From Pseudomonadota bacterium (lineage in GTDB: Bacteria > Pseudomonadota > Alphaproteobacteria > Sphingomonadales > Sphingomonadaceae): a stretch of 9,218 nucleotides of DNA. Under the pieces are notes generated by a model. That model ran no database searches. It saw nothing but the letters and a program-made list of their open reading frames with translations, and was not told where the DNA came from. Positions 1 to 7,054 of this stretch are shown in pieces. The position numbers were made by a program, and so were the translations under genes. The stretch covers positions 1-9,218 of the forward strand of contig JAEWKG010000266.1 of assembly GCA_023386135.1 (NCBI GenBank), read 5' to 3'. How positions within the stretch are numbered: the first letter of the stretch is position 1; each line of letters opens with the position of its first letter.

Positions 1-399
1 ATAGGCAGCTACTACGGCGCGCTCCCCGCGCACGCCGGGCTGTGGCAGGCGGCGGAGGAAACCGCGCACGATGTCGCCGCGCGGCTCGCCATCGTGCCGA
101 TGGTGCTCGAAGCGCGCGGGCTCGACGTCACGCCGGCCACGATCGAGCGGGCGCGAATGCACGGCGATACGGTAGGGGCAAGGATCCTCGAACGAATCCT
201 TGACGATGAAATTCGCCACGTCGCGGTGGGCGCCAAGCACTTTAGTGCATACGCCCGAATCCACGGCACGGACGCCGAAAATCTCTGGATTTCGATGGTG
301 CGCAGGCATTTCCGCGGGGGCCTGAAACCTCCGTTCAACGACTCAGCGCGTGTTGCAGCCGGTTTGTCGCTCAGTGCGTGTGCCGCACTTGCTTGTTAA
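1..399 (+). CDS. DUF455 family ferritin-like protein, 3' part
   Basis: This is the C-terminal 132 residues of a gene whose start lies left of the window; frame 1 is open from base 1 to TAA at 397-399. The sequence looks like the DUF455 (PF04305) ferritin-like family, a predicted helical-bundle metal protein of unknown reaction. Visible marks are an E-E-T-A-H stretch at window residues 19-23, an E-I-R-H motif (E70, H73) of the ExxH type used as iron ligands in ferritin-like bundles, and the K-P-P-F-N-D-S-A-R ending seen near the C-terminus of DUF455 proteins. The last residues (LSACAALAC) form a short Ala/Cys-rich tail that I do not recognise as family-typical. The M23 peptidase gene follows 120 bp downstream on the same strand. 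Family assignment is from memory of the motif pattern; the biochemical role is unknown. Confidence 0.8.
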   Translation: MGSYYGALPAHAGLWQAAEETAHDVAARLAIVPMVLEARGLDVTPATIERARMHGDTVGARILERILDDEIRHVAVGAKHFSAYARIHGTDAENLWISMVRRHFRGGLKPPFNDSARVAAGLSLSACAALAC

Positions 400-467
400 A
401 CATTTGCCCGGTTAACCCACAATCCACGAGACGGCGGGGGGTTCCGACCATCTCAAATAAAGTTCGC

Positions 468-488
468 GCCGGCCGCGGTTAGGCCGGC
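468..488 (+). repeat. Perfect 7-bp inverted repeat in the M23 gene leader
   Basis: GCCGGCC at 468-474 and GGCCGGC at 482-488 are perfect reverse complements around a 7-nt loop. There is no T-run after it, so it is not a standard intrinsic terminator. It lies 31 bp before the chosen M23 start and would form a GC-rich hairpin in the leader if transcription starts upstream of it. Function unknown; it may simply end the upstream transcript in a Rho-dependent way, or be fortuitous in GC-rich DNA. Confidence 0.4.
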
Positions 489-519
489 ACGTGGGTTCGC
501 AGCGGTGCCGGGGGGCGCC

Positions 520-1236
520 GTGAAACAAAGGACGGGTATCTTGGTCGCAAGCTTCATTCAGCGCCGGGTCGTAACTGCACTCGCAGCGTTCGGCGCGATG
601 GTTTCGATGGGCGCCGCTCCGGCTCACGCCAACGCCAGCGCCGCCGCGGCCGACATCGCCGCCCCCGTGCGCAGCACCCAGGCTTCCAGCGTTTCGGGTT
701 CGGACGAACAGTTCAAGCAGCTGTTCTCGACCTGGCAATCGCTCGACAACGGCGGCCCGGCGACCCCGACCACCGTTTCCACCCCGGTCGCCCCGACCAT
801 GGGCGTGTCGATCCCATCGCGGGCCCCGCTCGCCGCTTCGACCACCACCAGCAGCTACGGCATGCGCGAGCACCCGGTGCTCGGCGGCATGAAGCAGCAC
901 AAAGGCATAGATCTCGCCGCTCCGGTCGGCACCCCGGTCTATGCGACCGCCGACGGCACCGTCGAGCGCGCGGACTGGTTCTCGAGCTACGGCCTCTACG
1001 TCGCGATCGAGCACGGCGGCGACCTCGAAACCCGCTATGCCCACATGAGCCGCCTGGCGGTTGCCGCCGGCGAACACGTCCACAAGGGCGAGATCATCGG
1101 CTACGTCGGGACCACCGGCCGCTCGACCGGCCCGCACCTGCACTACGAAGTCCGCGTCGGCGGCGAAGCGGTCAACCCGATCCCCTACATGGCCGAAACC
1201 CGCGCCACCGGCGGAGCGGTTCTCGCCGCCAAGTAA
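520..1236 (+). CDS. Secreted M23 (LytM-type) peptidoglycan endopeptidase
   Basis: This is a zinc metallopeptidase of the M23/LytM family, expected to cut peptide cross-links in peptidoglycan, or to act as a regulator of such enzymes, in the periplasm. Counting from the GTG at 520 (238 aa), residues 1-37 look like a signal peptide: basic R15-R16, a hydrophobic stretch, then A-P-A-H-A before the likely cut after A37. A low-complexity Ala/Ser/Thr linker follows to about residue 110. The M23 domain carries the zinc ligands H127 and D131 (HKGID), H175 (YAH) and H206/H208 (HLH), so it appears catalytically complete. The start is uncertain. GTG 505 has no ribosome site. GTG 520 has a G-run at 510-515. 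TTG 541 is preceded by AAGGA at 527-531 with 9 nt spacing and would give a compact signal peptide. All three keep the signal sequence. The gene stands alone between the DUF455 gene and a strong terminator. Confidence 0.9.
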   Translation: MKQRTGILVASFIQRRVVTALAAFGAMVSMGAAPAHANASAAAADIAAPVRSTQASSVSGSDEQFKQLFSTWQSLDNGGPATPTTVSTPVAPTMGVSIPSRAPLAASTTTSSYGMREHPVLGGMKQHKGIDLAAPVGTPVYATADGTVERADWFSSYGLYVAIEHGGDLETRYAHMSRLAVAAGEHVHKGEIIGYVGTTGRSTGPHLHYEVRVGGEAVNPIPYMAETRATGGAVLAAK

Positions 1237-1295
1237 GCACTAGCGAACAAGCCTGCGCAGTCAGGCTCCGGCACTCGGGGAGAGGGTGTCTGGAT

Positions 1296-1328
1296 AAGGG
1301 CGATCGGTGGCAAACCGGTCGCCCTTTT
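1296..1328 (+). terminator. Strong intrinsic terminator after the M23 gene
   Basis: The arms at 1296-1308 and 1314-1326 pair over 13 bp with one G-U wobble, around the 5-nt loop GGCAA, and the 3' arm runs into TTTT (1325-1328). It ends the M23 transcript and separates it from the ligase-P450 operon. A smaller hairpin lies just upstream (AGCCTG 1250-1255 with CAGGCT 1262-1267, 6-nt loop). The A residues on the 5' arm give some potential for bidirectional use. Confidence 0.85.
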
Positions 1329-1367
1329 CGCTTGCCCGGTTGCGATACGAAACTAGTCTCGCAAGCG
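1329..1367 (+). promoter_or_regulatory. Promoter/operator segment of the ligase-P450 operon
   Basis: Only 49 bp separate the terminator (ending 1328) from the ligase ATG (1378), so the operon promoter should lie here. A weak sigma70-like match is TTGCCC (1332-1337), 16-bp spacer, TAGTCT (1354-1359). The segment is bracketed by CGCTTGC (1329-1335) and GCAAGCG (1361-1367), a perfect 7-bp inverted repeat with centres 32 bp apart, about three DNA turns. A nested pair, TTGCGA (1340-1345) and TCGCAA (1359-1364), shares the right arm. This looks like a dyad operator overlapping a promoter. No regulator gene is adjacent. The promoter call is inferred; the repeats are seen directly. Confidence 0.4.
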
Positions 1368-1377
1368 GGAGAAAACG

Positions 1378-2910
1378 ATGCATCCGACGACTCACGCGAA
1401 TACCCGGCCCGATCATCCGGCGATCATCATGGCCGCCAGCGGCAAGGTGATCACCTTCGGCGAGATGGAAGCGGCCGCCAACCGCGTCGCCCAGTTGTTC
1501 CGCAGCCGCGGCATCGGCCCCGGCGACACCGTCGGGCTGTGGCTCGAGAACCGGCCCGAGTATCTCGAGATCGCATGGGGCAACCAGCGCGCGGGCACTG
1601 TGCTGGTGCCGATCTCGACCCACCTCACCGCTGACGAGGTCGACTACATCCTCAAAGACAGCGGCGCGAAGCTGCTGATCAGCTCCGCCCAATTCGCGCC
1701 CCGGCTCGCCGAGCTGCGCGAGCTGGCGCCGCAGGTCGAGCAACTGGTGTTCGACGCCGACGCCGATGCCGCCGCGGCGCTCGCCACGATGCCGGACGAA
1801 CCGATCGCCGATCAATCGCTCGGCCTTGCGATGCTCTACAGCTCGGGCACGACCGGGCGGCCCAAGGGGATCAAGCCGGTCAGCCCGCCCGATCCCGACC
1901 ACCTCGCGGTCTCGCCGCTATTGATGCTCGCAGCGCACGCGTTCGGCTGGCCGACCGACGGAAGTGTCGTCTATCTCTCGCCCGGCCCGCTCTACCACGC
2001 CGCGCCGTTCCGCTGGACGATGACCGCGCATAGTCTGGGCGGAACCGTCGTCATCATGGAGAAGTTCGACGCCGAGGCCGCGCTGCAGGCGATCGAGAAA
2101 TACCGCGTCACCGACAGCCAGTGGGTGCCGACGCACTTTGTCCGCATGCTCAAGCTGCCCGAGAATGTGCGGGGCAAGTACGACCTCTCCACCCACCAGC
2201 GTGCGATCCACGCCGCCGCGCCGTGCCCGGTCGACGTCAAGCGCGCGATGATCGGCTGGTGGGGGCCGATCCTGCTCGAATACTACGCGGGCTCGGAGGG
2301 CAACGGGATGACCTTCGCGACCTCGCAGCAATGGCTCGATCATCCCGGCTCGGTCGGCAAGCCGATCATGGGAGTGCCGCACATCTGCGACGGCGAGGGC
2401 AACGAGGTGGCGCTGGGCGAGGAAGGCGTGGTGTTCTTCGAGAACGAGAACCAGTTCGCCTACCACAACGATCCCGAAAAGACCGCCGAGGCGACCCACG
2501 CCCGGGGTTGGACGACGCTCGGCGACATCGGCAAGCTGGATGAGGACGGGTTCCTCTACCTGACCGATCGGCGCTCCAACATGATCATCTCGGGCGGGGT
2601 CAACATCTATCCGCAGGAGGTCGAGAATCTCCTCATCACTCATCCCAAAGTGACCGACGCCGCGGTGATCGGCGCGCCCGATCCCGACATGGGTGAGCGG
2701 GTGGTCGCGGTTGTCCAGCCGGCTGACATGAGCGCGGCGGGCGAAGGCCTTAAGGCCGAGCTGCTCGATTACCTCGGCACCAAGCTCGCGCGGCTGAAGC
2801 TGCCGCGCGAGATCGACTTCCGTGCCGAACTCCCGCGCGAGGCCAACGGCAAGCTCTACAAGCGCAAGCTCAAGGACGAGTACCGCCAGCGCGCGACCGA
2901 GGAGGCATAG
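1378..2910 (+). CDS. AMP-forming acyl-CoA synthetase (FadD-like)
   Basis: This cytoplasmic enzyme joins a carboxylic acid to coenzyme A through an acyl-adenylate, using ATP. Its 510 residues carry the set of adenylate-forming motifs: the P-loop Y154-S-S-G-T-T-G-R-P-K-G164; the Y302-Y-A-G-S-E-G308 motif; W-T-T-L-G-D with D383 binding the ribose; the hinge D397-R-R-S-N-M-I-I-S-G-G, after which the C-terminal lid rotates; and the lid lysine K492 in N-G-K-L-Y-K needed for adenylation. The ATG at 1378 has GGGAGA (1367-1372) 5 nt upstream. It is the first gene of a two-gene unit with the P450, whose ribosome site lies in its last codons. The substrate cannot be read from sequence. The pairing suggests an acid made from the P450 product, such as a terpenoid, aromatic or aliphatic side chain. 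Mycobacterial FadD17/FadD19-type steroid side-chain ligases are a possible comparison, not an assignment. Confidence 0.9.
   Translation: MHPTTHANTRPDHPAIIMAASGKVITFGEMEAAANRVAQLFRSRGIGPGDTVGLWLENRPEYLEIAWGNQRAGTVLVPISTHLTADEVDYILKDSGAKLLISSAQFAPRLAELRELAPQVEQLVFDADADAAAALATMPDEPIADQSLGLAMLYSSGTTGRPKGIKPVSPPDPDHLAVSPLLMLAAHAFGWPTDGSVVYLSPGPLYHAAPFRWTMTAHSLGGTVVIMEKFDAEAALQAIEKYRVTDSQWVPTHFVRMLKLPENVRGKYDLSTHQRAIHAAAPCPVDVKRAMIGWWGPILLEYYAGSEGNGMTFATSQQWLDHPGSVGKPIMGVPHICDGEGNEVALGEEGVVFFENENQFAYHNDPEKTAEATHARGWTTLGDIGKLDEDGFLYLTDRRSNMIISGGVNIYPQEVENLLITHPKVTDAAVIGAPDPDMGERVVAVVQPADMSAAGEGLKAELLDYLGTKLARLKLPREIDFRAELPREANGKLYKRKLKDEYRQRATEEA
2899..2905 (+). promoter_or_regulatory. Strong ribosome binding site inside the end of the ligase gene
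   Basis: GAGGAGG lies within the last ligase codons and ends 8 nt before the P450 ATG at 2914. The ligase stop (2908-2910) sits between the site and the start, so a ribosome ending on the ligase can begin directly on the P450. This supports translational coupling and fixes the P450 start. Confidence 0.75.
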
Positions 2911-2913
2911 GAT

Positions 2914-4230
2914 ATGGCCACTCTAGCCAAAGAGAACGTCGCCCCGGCCGATATGGCCTGGGAGGTGATCGATCCCAAGGCCTACGCCGAGTGGGACCAC
3001 CTGCTCGACACCTTCGACTGGCTGCGCGAGCACATGCCGGTCGCCCGCATCGAGCGGCCCGAGGCGCTCCACCCGCCATTCTGGCTGGTCACGCGCTACG
3101 ATGACGTGATGCGCATCTCGAAGGACAACGCGACCTTCCTCAACAACCCGCGCACGGTGGTGTTCAGCACCACCGACGGGATCGAGTTCGCCAAGGCCTA
3201 TTCGGGCGGCAGCGAGCACATGGTGGCGAGCCTCGTCACCTTCGATGCGCCGATCCACATGAAGTACCGCAAGCTGACCCAGGAATGGTTCATGCCCAAG
3301 AACCTGCGGACCATCGAAGGCGAGGTGCGGGGGATCGCCAAGTCGGCGGTCGACCGGCTGCTTGCCGCGGCCGGCGAGAATGGCGGCGTGGTGGACTTCA
3401 GCAAGACCGTCGCCGCGCCCTATCCGCTGCACGTGGTGATGCAGATCCTCGGCGTGCCCGAGGAAGACGAGCAGCGCATGCTCATGCTCACCCAGCAGAT
3501 GTTCGGCGGGCAGGACGAGGACCTGAACCAGTCCGGCATGAAAGACCTGCCACCCGAGGTGGTGCTGCAGATCGTCGCCGGGGCGGTGAAGGACTTCGAA
3601 GCCTACTTCGCCAAGCTGACCGCCGAGAAGCGCGCGAATCCGACCGGCGACGTCGCCAGCACGATTGCCAACGCGACCGTCGATGGCGCGCCGCTCAACG
3701 ACCGCGACATGATGGGCTACTACATCATCGTGGCCGCCGCCGGGCACGACACCACCAGCGCCTCGACCGCCGGCGCAATGCTGGCGCTGGCGCAGGACCC
3801 CGAGCAGTGGGCGCGGGTCAAGGCCGACCGGTCCTTGCTCGCCGGCATCGTCGAGGAGGCGATCCGCTGGACCAGCCCGGTGCAGCACTTCATGCGCACC
3901 GCCGCCGAGGATACCGAAGTCGGCGGACAAAAGATCGCCAAGGGCGACTGGCTGATGATCAACTACGTCGCCGCCAATCACGACCCCGCGCAGTTCGATA
4001 ACCCGCGCAAATTCGACGCGGCCCGCAGCCCCAACCGCCACCTCGCGTTCGGGGCCGGGGCGCACCAGTGCCTCGGCCTTCATCTTGCCCGGCTGGAAAT
4101 GCGCATCCTGTTCGAGGAACTGCTCGACCGGATCGACACCGTCGAGCTGGCGGGTGAAGCGAAGCGATCGAACTCGACCTTCGTCGGCGGATTGAAGACC
4201 CTGCCGCTCAAGGTGACCGCCGCTTCATAA
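2914..4230 (+). CDS. Cytochrome P450, CYP108-like
   Basis: This is a soluble class I bacterial heme monooxygenase of 438 aa that inserts one oxygen atom into an organic substrate, using electrons from a ferredoxin and reductase. All signature parts are present: I-helix A276-G-H-D-T-T281, with D279 and T280 in the proton-delivery positions; the K-helix E315-A-I-R318; and the heme loop F379-G-A-G-A-H-Q-C-L-G with heme-ligating C386. Segments such as Y-P-L-H-V-V-M followed by G-V-P-E-E-D-E, and the S-G-G-S-E-H...S-L-V-T-F-D-A-P region, closely resemble what I remember of P450terp (CYP108A1, alpha-terpineol) and CYP108D1 of Novosphingobium aromaticivorans, which binds aromatic hydrocarbons. It therefore probably belongs to the CYP108 family or a near neighbour. 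The true substrate is unknown. It follows the ligase by 3 bp with a strong ribosome site. No ferredoxin or reductase gene is in the window, so its redox partners must be encoded elsewhere. Confidence 0.92.
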   Translation: MATLAKENVAPADMAWEVIDPKAYAEWDHLLDTFDWLREHMPVARIERPEALHPPFWLVTRYDDVMRISKDNATFLNNPRTVVFSTTDGIEFAKAYSGGSEHMVASLVTFDAPIHMKYRKLTQEWFMPKNLRTIEGEVRGIAKSAVDRLLAAAGENGGVVDFSKTVAAPYPLHVVMQILGVPEEDEQRMLMLTQQMFGGQDEDLNQSGMKDLPPEVVLQIVAGAVKDFEAYFAKLTAEKRANPTGDVASTIANATVDGAPLNDRDMMGYYIIVAAAGHDTTSASTAGAMLALAQDPEQWARVKADRSLLAGIVEEAIRWTSPVQHFMRTAAEDTEVGGQKIAKGDWLMINYVAANHDPAQFDNPRKFDAARSPNRHLAFGAGAHQCLGLHLARLEMRILFEELLDRIDTVELAGEAKRSNSTFVGGLKTLPLKVTAAS

Positions 4231-4249
4231 ACGGCAATTCCGGCACCAA

Positions 4250-4287
4250 CCCCCGCATGGCGCATTTACGGGCCATGCAATCGGGGG
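4250..4287 (+). terminator. Hairpin after the P450 gene, probable weak terminator
   Basis: CCCCC-GCATGG (4250-4260) pairs with CCATGC (4273-4278) and GGGGG (4283-4287), leaving a 4-nt bulge and a 12-nt loop. It starts 20 bp after the P450 stop and is followed only by CCTTT, so the T-tract is poor. It likely marks the end of the ligase-P450 transcript and separates it from the permease at 4340. Confidence 0.45.
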
Positions 4288-4339
4288 CCTTTGCGCGCTG
4301 GGCCGCGCCTTTCAGCGTTCGTGCCGGGCTGCCCCGCGC

Positions 4340-6112
4340 ATGAATCACGAGCAACTGGTCTCGGTCGGCCTCATCGGCCTCGCGATGGTCCTCTTCGTAT
4401 GGGGGCGGTTTCGCTACGATCTCGTCTCGCTGGTGGTGCTGCTGATCGCGGTGCTGCTCGGCGACGTGAAGCCCGACGATGCGTTCACCGGTTTCACCAG
4501 CGATGTCGTGATCGTCATCGCCGGCGCGCTGGTGGTGAGCGCGGCGATCAGCCGGTCGGGCGTGATCGAACCTCTTGTGCGCCCACTTGCGGCGCGCTTC
4601 TCACACCCGGCGACGCAGGTCCCGGTGCTCGCCGGCGCCACCGCGCTGTTCGCGATGGTGACCAAGAACGTCGGCGCGCTGGCCACGCTGATGCCGGTCG
4701 CGATCCGGCTGGGACGGAGCAAGGACAGCAGTCCGTCGGCATTGCTGATGCCGATGGCGTTCATGTCACTGCTCGGCGGACTCGTGACTTTGGTCGGCAC
4801 CTCGACCAACATCATCGTCAGTCAGGTGCGCGAAGAGCAGCTCGGCAAACCCTTCCAGATGTTCGATTTCGCGCCGGTCGGATTGGGATTGACCGCACTC
4901 GGATTGATCGTGGTCAGCTTCGGTTGGCGCTTGATTCCCAAGGACCGCCATCCCCGCGTCGACATGGCCGAGATCACCGCCGAGACGCTCTACATGAGCG
5001 AGGCGCGGGTGCCGGACGAATTGCCCGAGGATATCGCCACCGTCGCCGACCTCGCGCTGCCGACCCGCGGCGTGCGCCTCGTCTCGCTGGTCGCCGCCGA
5101 CGGCAAGACGCGCGCTCCCTTGCCCGATGCCCGCCTCGAACCGGGCGCGCGCCTGGTGCTCGAGGGCGAGGAGCAAGCGCTCGGCCAGTTTTTTGCGGGC
5201 ACCGTGCTCGAGCATGTGCGCGAGAACGAGGAGGTCGAGCGCGAGGACGTCGCCGAACCCGTGCGCGGTGTCGAAGTGGTCGTCGAAGCCCACTCGCGCG
5301 CCTGCGGTCGCAGCGCGCGTACGCTGTTCCTGCAGGATATCTACGGCATCAAGCTGCTCGCCATCGGCCGCGCCGGCGAGCGCATCCGCGACCAGCTCGC
5401 CGACGTAAAGCTCAAGGCCGGCGACCTCCTGCTGATCCAGGCGAGCGAACACGTCCTCGCACCCGCGTTGCAGGAACTCGGCCTGCTGCCGCTCGCCGAA
5501 CGCTCGGTGACGATCGGCGACGCGCGCAAGCGATACCTGCCGATCGCCATCCTCGCGCTCGCGATAATCCTCGTCGCCTGCCAGGTTTTGACCGTCGCGG
5601 TCGGCTTCTTCGCCGCTGCGGTCGCGATGGTCGCCACGCGCTCGCTGACTATGCGGGAGGCCTACGCCTCGCTGGAACCGGAGGTGCTGGTGCTGATCGG
5701 CGCGCTCACGCCCTTGAGCCACGCGGTACAGGCCAACGGCGGGACCGCGGTGATCGGCCAGGCGCTCGCCGGGCCCCTGGGCGAGCTGTCGCCAATGCTC
5801 GTACTCGGCGGGATGATGCTCGCCGCGATGGTCACCGCGCCGTTCCTGCACAACGCCCCGACGGTGCTGGTGCTGGCCCCGATCGGCGTCACTCTGGCGC
5901 AGCGGCTCGGCATGTCGCCCGACGCGGTGCTGATGGCGGTGGCGACCGGCGCGGGGAGCGATTTCCTCACCCCCATCGGGCATCAGTGCAACACGCTGGT
6001 GCGTGGCCCCGGCGGATACCGGTTCGGCGACTACTGGCGCCTGGGCCTGCCGTTATCGCTGATGGTGCTGTTCGCCGGCACCCCGCTGATCGCATGGGTC
6101 TGGGGCCTCTAG
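4340..6112 (+). CDS. SLC13-family permease with two RCK_C (TrkA-C) domains
   Basis: This is a 590-aa inner-membrane transporter of the SLC13/ion-transporter superfamily, which moves anions such as dicarboxylates or sulfate, usually with Na+ or H+. The N-terminal membrane half (residues about 5-198) has the G153-T-S-T-N157 hairpin motif. A soluble insert of about 190 residues follows (about 209-380), reading as two RCK_C domains (about 209-290 and 305-380) that in relatives are thought to sense a ligand. The C-terminal membrane half runs from about 400 to 590 and holds the second hairpin region G-S-D-F-L-T-P-I-G-H-Q-C-N-T (C550-N-T552, then G-P-G-G-Y). This split layout is common in bacterial SLC13 permeases. 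Substrate unknown. No clear ribosome site precedes the ATG; it was chosen because it directly precedes the first membrane segment. The gene is 109 bp after the P450, so import of a related substrate is possible but unproven. Its stop overlaps that of galU. Confidence 0.88.
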   Translation: MNHEQLVSVGLIGLAMVLFVWGRFRYDLVSLVVLLIAVLLGDVKPDDAFTGFTSDVVIVIAGALVVSAAISRSGVIEPLVRPLAARFSHPATQVPVLAGATALFAMVTKNVGALATLMPVAIRLGRSKDSSPSALLMPMAFMSLLGGLVTLVGTSTNIIVSQVREEQLGKPFQMFDFAPVGLGLTALGLIVVSFGWRLIPKDRHPRVDMAEITAETLYMSEARVPDELPEDIATVADLALPTRGVRLVSLVAADGKTRAPLPDARLEPGARLVLEGEEQALGQFFAGTVLEHVRENEEVEREDVAEPVRGVEVVVEAHSRACGRSARTLFLQDIYGIKLLAIGRAGERIRDQLADVKLKAGDLLLIQASEHVLAPALQELGLLPLAERSVTIGDARKRYLPIAILALAIILVACQVLTVAVGFFAAAVAMVATRSLTMREAYASLEPEVLVLIGALTPLSHAVQANGGTAVIGQALAGPLGELSPMLVLGGMMLAAMVTAPFLHNAPTVLVLAPIGVTLAQRLGMSPDAVLMAVATGAGSDFLTPIGHQCNTLVRGPGGYRFGDYWRLGLPLSLMVLFAGTPLIAWVWGL

Positions 6113-6984
6113 GACGCGAGCAGCCGCTCGGCGATCGCGCGCACCTCGCCGCCGATGTCCTCGCGTTCCAGCGCGAGCGCCAGCGTCGCCTCGACGAAGC
6201 CGGTCTTGCTGCCGCAATCGAACCGCCGCCCGGCGAAGTTGACTGCGTGGAAGGGCTGGCTGCCGATCATCCGCGCCATCGCGTCGGTGAGCTGAATTTC
6301 GCCGCCGGCTCCCTTCTCCTGCGCCTCCAATGTGCGCATGACTTCGGGCTGGAGGATGTAGCGGCCCGAGATGATCTTGTTCGAGGGCGCGGCCTCGAAC
6401 GCGGGTTTCTCGACCAGACCTGTGACCTCGGTCAGCGTGCCCGAAACCTGCCGGCCCGGTGCGATCACACCGTAGCTCGACACCTCCTCGCGCGGGACCT
6501 CGAGGACGCTGATGAGGTTGCCGCCGAGCTCTTCATAGGCGGCGACCATTTGCGCCATGCAGCCGGGCGATCCGTGCATCAGTTCGTCGGGCAGGAAGAT
6601 CGCGAACGGTTCGTCGCCGATGATGTCGCGCGCGCACCAGATCGCGTGGCCGAGGCCGAGCGGTTCCTGCTGGCGGACGTAGGCGCAGTTGCCGGGGCCG
6701 AGCCGGGTGGGGGCGAGCACCGACAGGTCCTTGCCGCGCTCCGCCATCGTCTTTTCGAGTTCGAAGGCGATGTCGAAGTGATCCTCGATCGCGCTCTTGC
6801 CGCGGCCGGTGACGAAGATCATCTGCTCGATCCCCGCCTCGCGGGCTTCGTCGACCGCGTACTGGATCAGCGGCCGGTCGACGATCGGCAGCATTTCCTT
6901 GGGGATCGCCTTGGTCGCGGGCAGGAAGCGGGTGCCGAGCCCGGCGACGGGAAACACGGCTTTGCGGACGGGTTTGCGGCTCAT
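6109..6984 (-). CDS. galU: UTP-glucose-1-phosphate uridylyltransferase
   Basis: This cytoplasmic enzyme makes UDP-glucose and pyrophosphate from UTP and glucose-1-phosphate, supplying glucose for exopolysaccharide, lipopolysaccharide or glycosphingolipid. It has 291 aa, typical for GalU. The nucleotide-binding N-terminus reads K-A-V-F-P-V-A-G-L-G-T-R-F-L-P-A-T-K, with G17-T-R19 and K25, followed by P-K-E-M-L-P. The V-E-K-P motif with K193 is the expected sugar-phosphate-binding lysine. The frame is open 45 nt further upstream, to an ATG at 7029, but those residues do not resemble the family; the ATG at 6984 gives the usual M-S-R-K-P-V-R-K-A-V-F-P start. No clear ribosome site precedes it. It is divergent from murA with 70 bp between them and convergent with the permease, sharing the stop bases CTAG. 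Confidence 0.95.
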   Translation of the reverse strand: MSRKPVRKAVFPVAGLGTRFLPATKAIPKEMLPIVDRPLIQYAVDEAREAGIEQMIFVTGRGKSAIEDHFDIAFELEKTMAERGKDLSVLAPTRLGPGNCAYVRQQEPLGLGHAIWCARDIIGDEPFAIFLPDELMHGSPGCMAQMVAAYEELGGNLISVLEVPREEVSSYGVIAPGRQVSGTLTEVTGLVEKPAFEAAPSNKIISGRYILQPEVMRTLEAQEKGAGGEIQLTDAMARMIGSQPFHAVNFAGRRFDCGSKTGFVEATLALALEREDIGGEVRAIAERLLAS

Positions 6985-7054
6985 ATGCGGGCGATAGCAG
7001 CCGAGGGACCGCGCGCAACCTTGCGGCACGCCCGTTTCGCGCTAGTGCGAGCCG
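6985..7054. promoter_or_regulatory. Divergent promoter region between galU and murA
   Basis: These 70 bp must hold both promoters. CGCAA (7014-7018) and TTGCG (7021-7025) form an inverted repeat around CC. They can serve as back-to-back -35 elements: TTGCGC (minus strand, 7018-7013) with TATCGC (6996-6991) for galU, and TTGCGG (7021-7026) with TAGTGC (7043-7048) for murA, both with 16-bp spacing. Both -10 matches are weak. Transcripts from these sites would begin at or very near the start codons, and neither gene has a recognisable ribosome site. The existence of promoters here follows from gene order; the exact boxes are inference. Confidence 0.35.

Noticed and set aside
2923..4083. A 386-residue minus-strand frame opposite the P450
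   Set aside because: It is His/Val/Gly/Arg-rich mirror sequence of a GC-rich coding gene with no recognisable motif. The P450 on the plus strand has all signature residues.
4766..5983. A 405-residue minus-strand frame opposite the permease
   Set aside because: Composition is His/Arg/Gln-rich and domain-free, consistent with an antisense shadow of the permease codons.
6985..7029. Longer galU start at 7029
   Set aside because: The extra 15 residues do not resemble GalU, and the ATG at 6984 gives the family-typical N-terminus.
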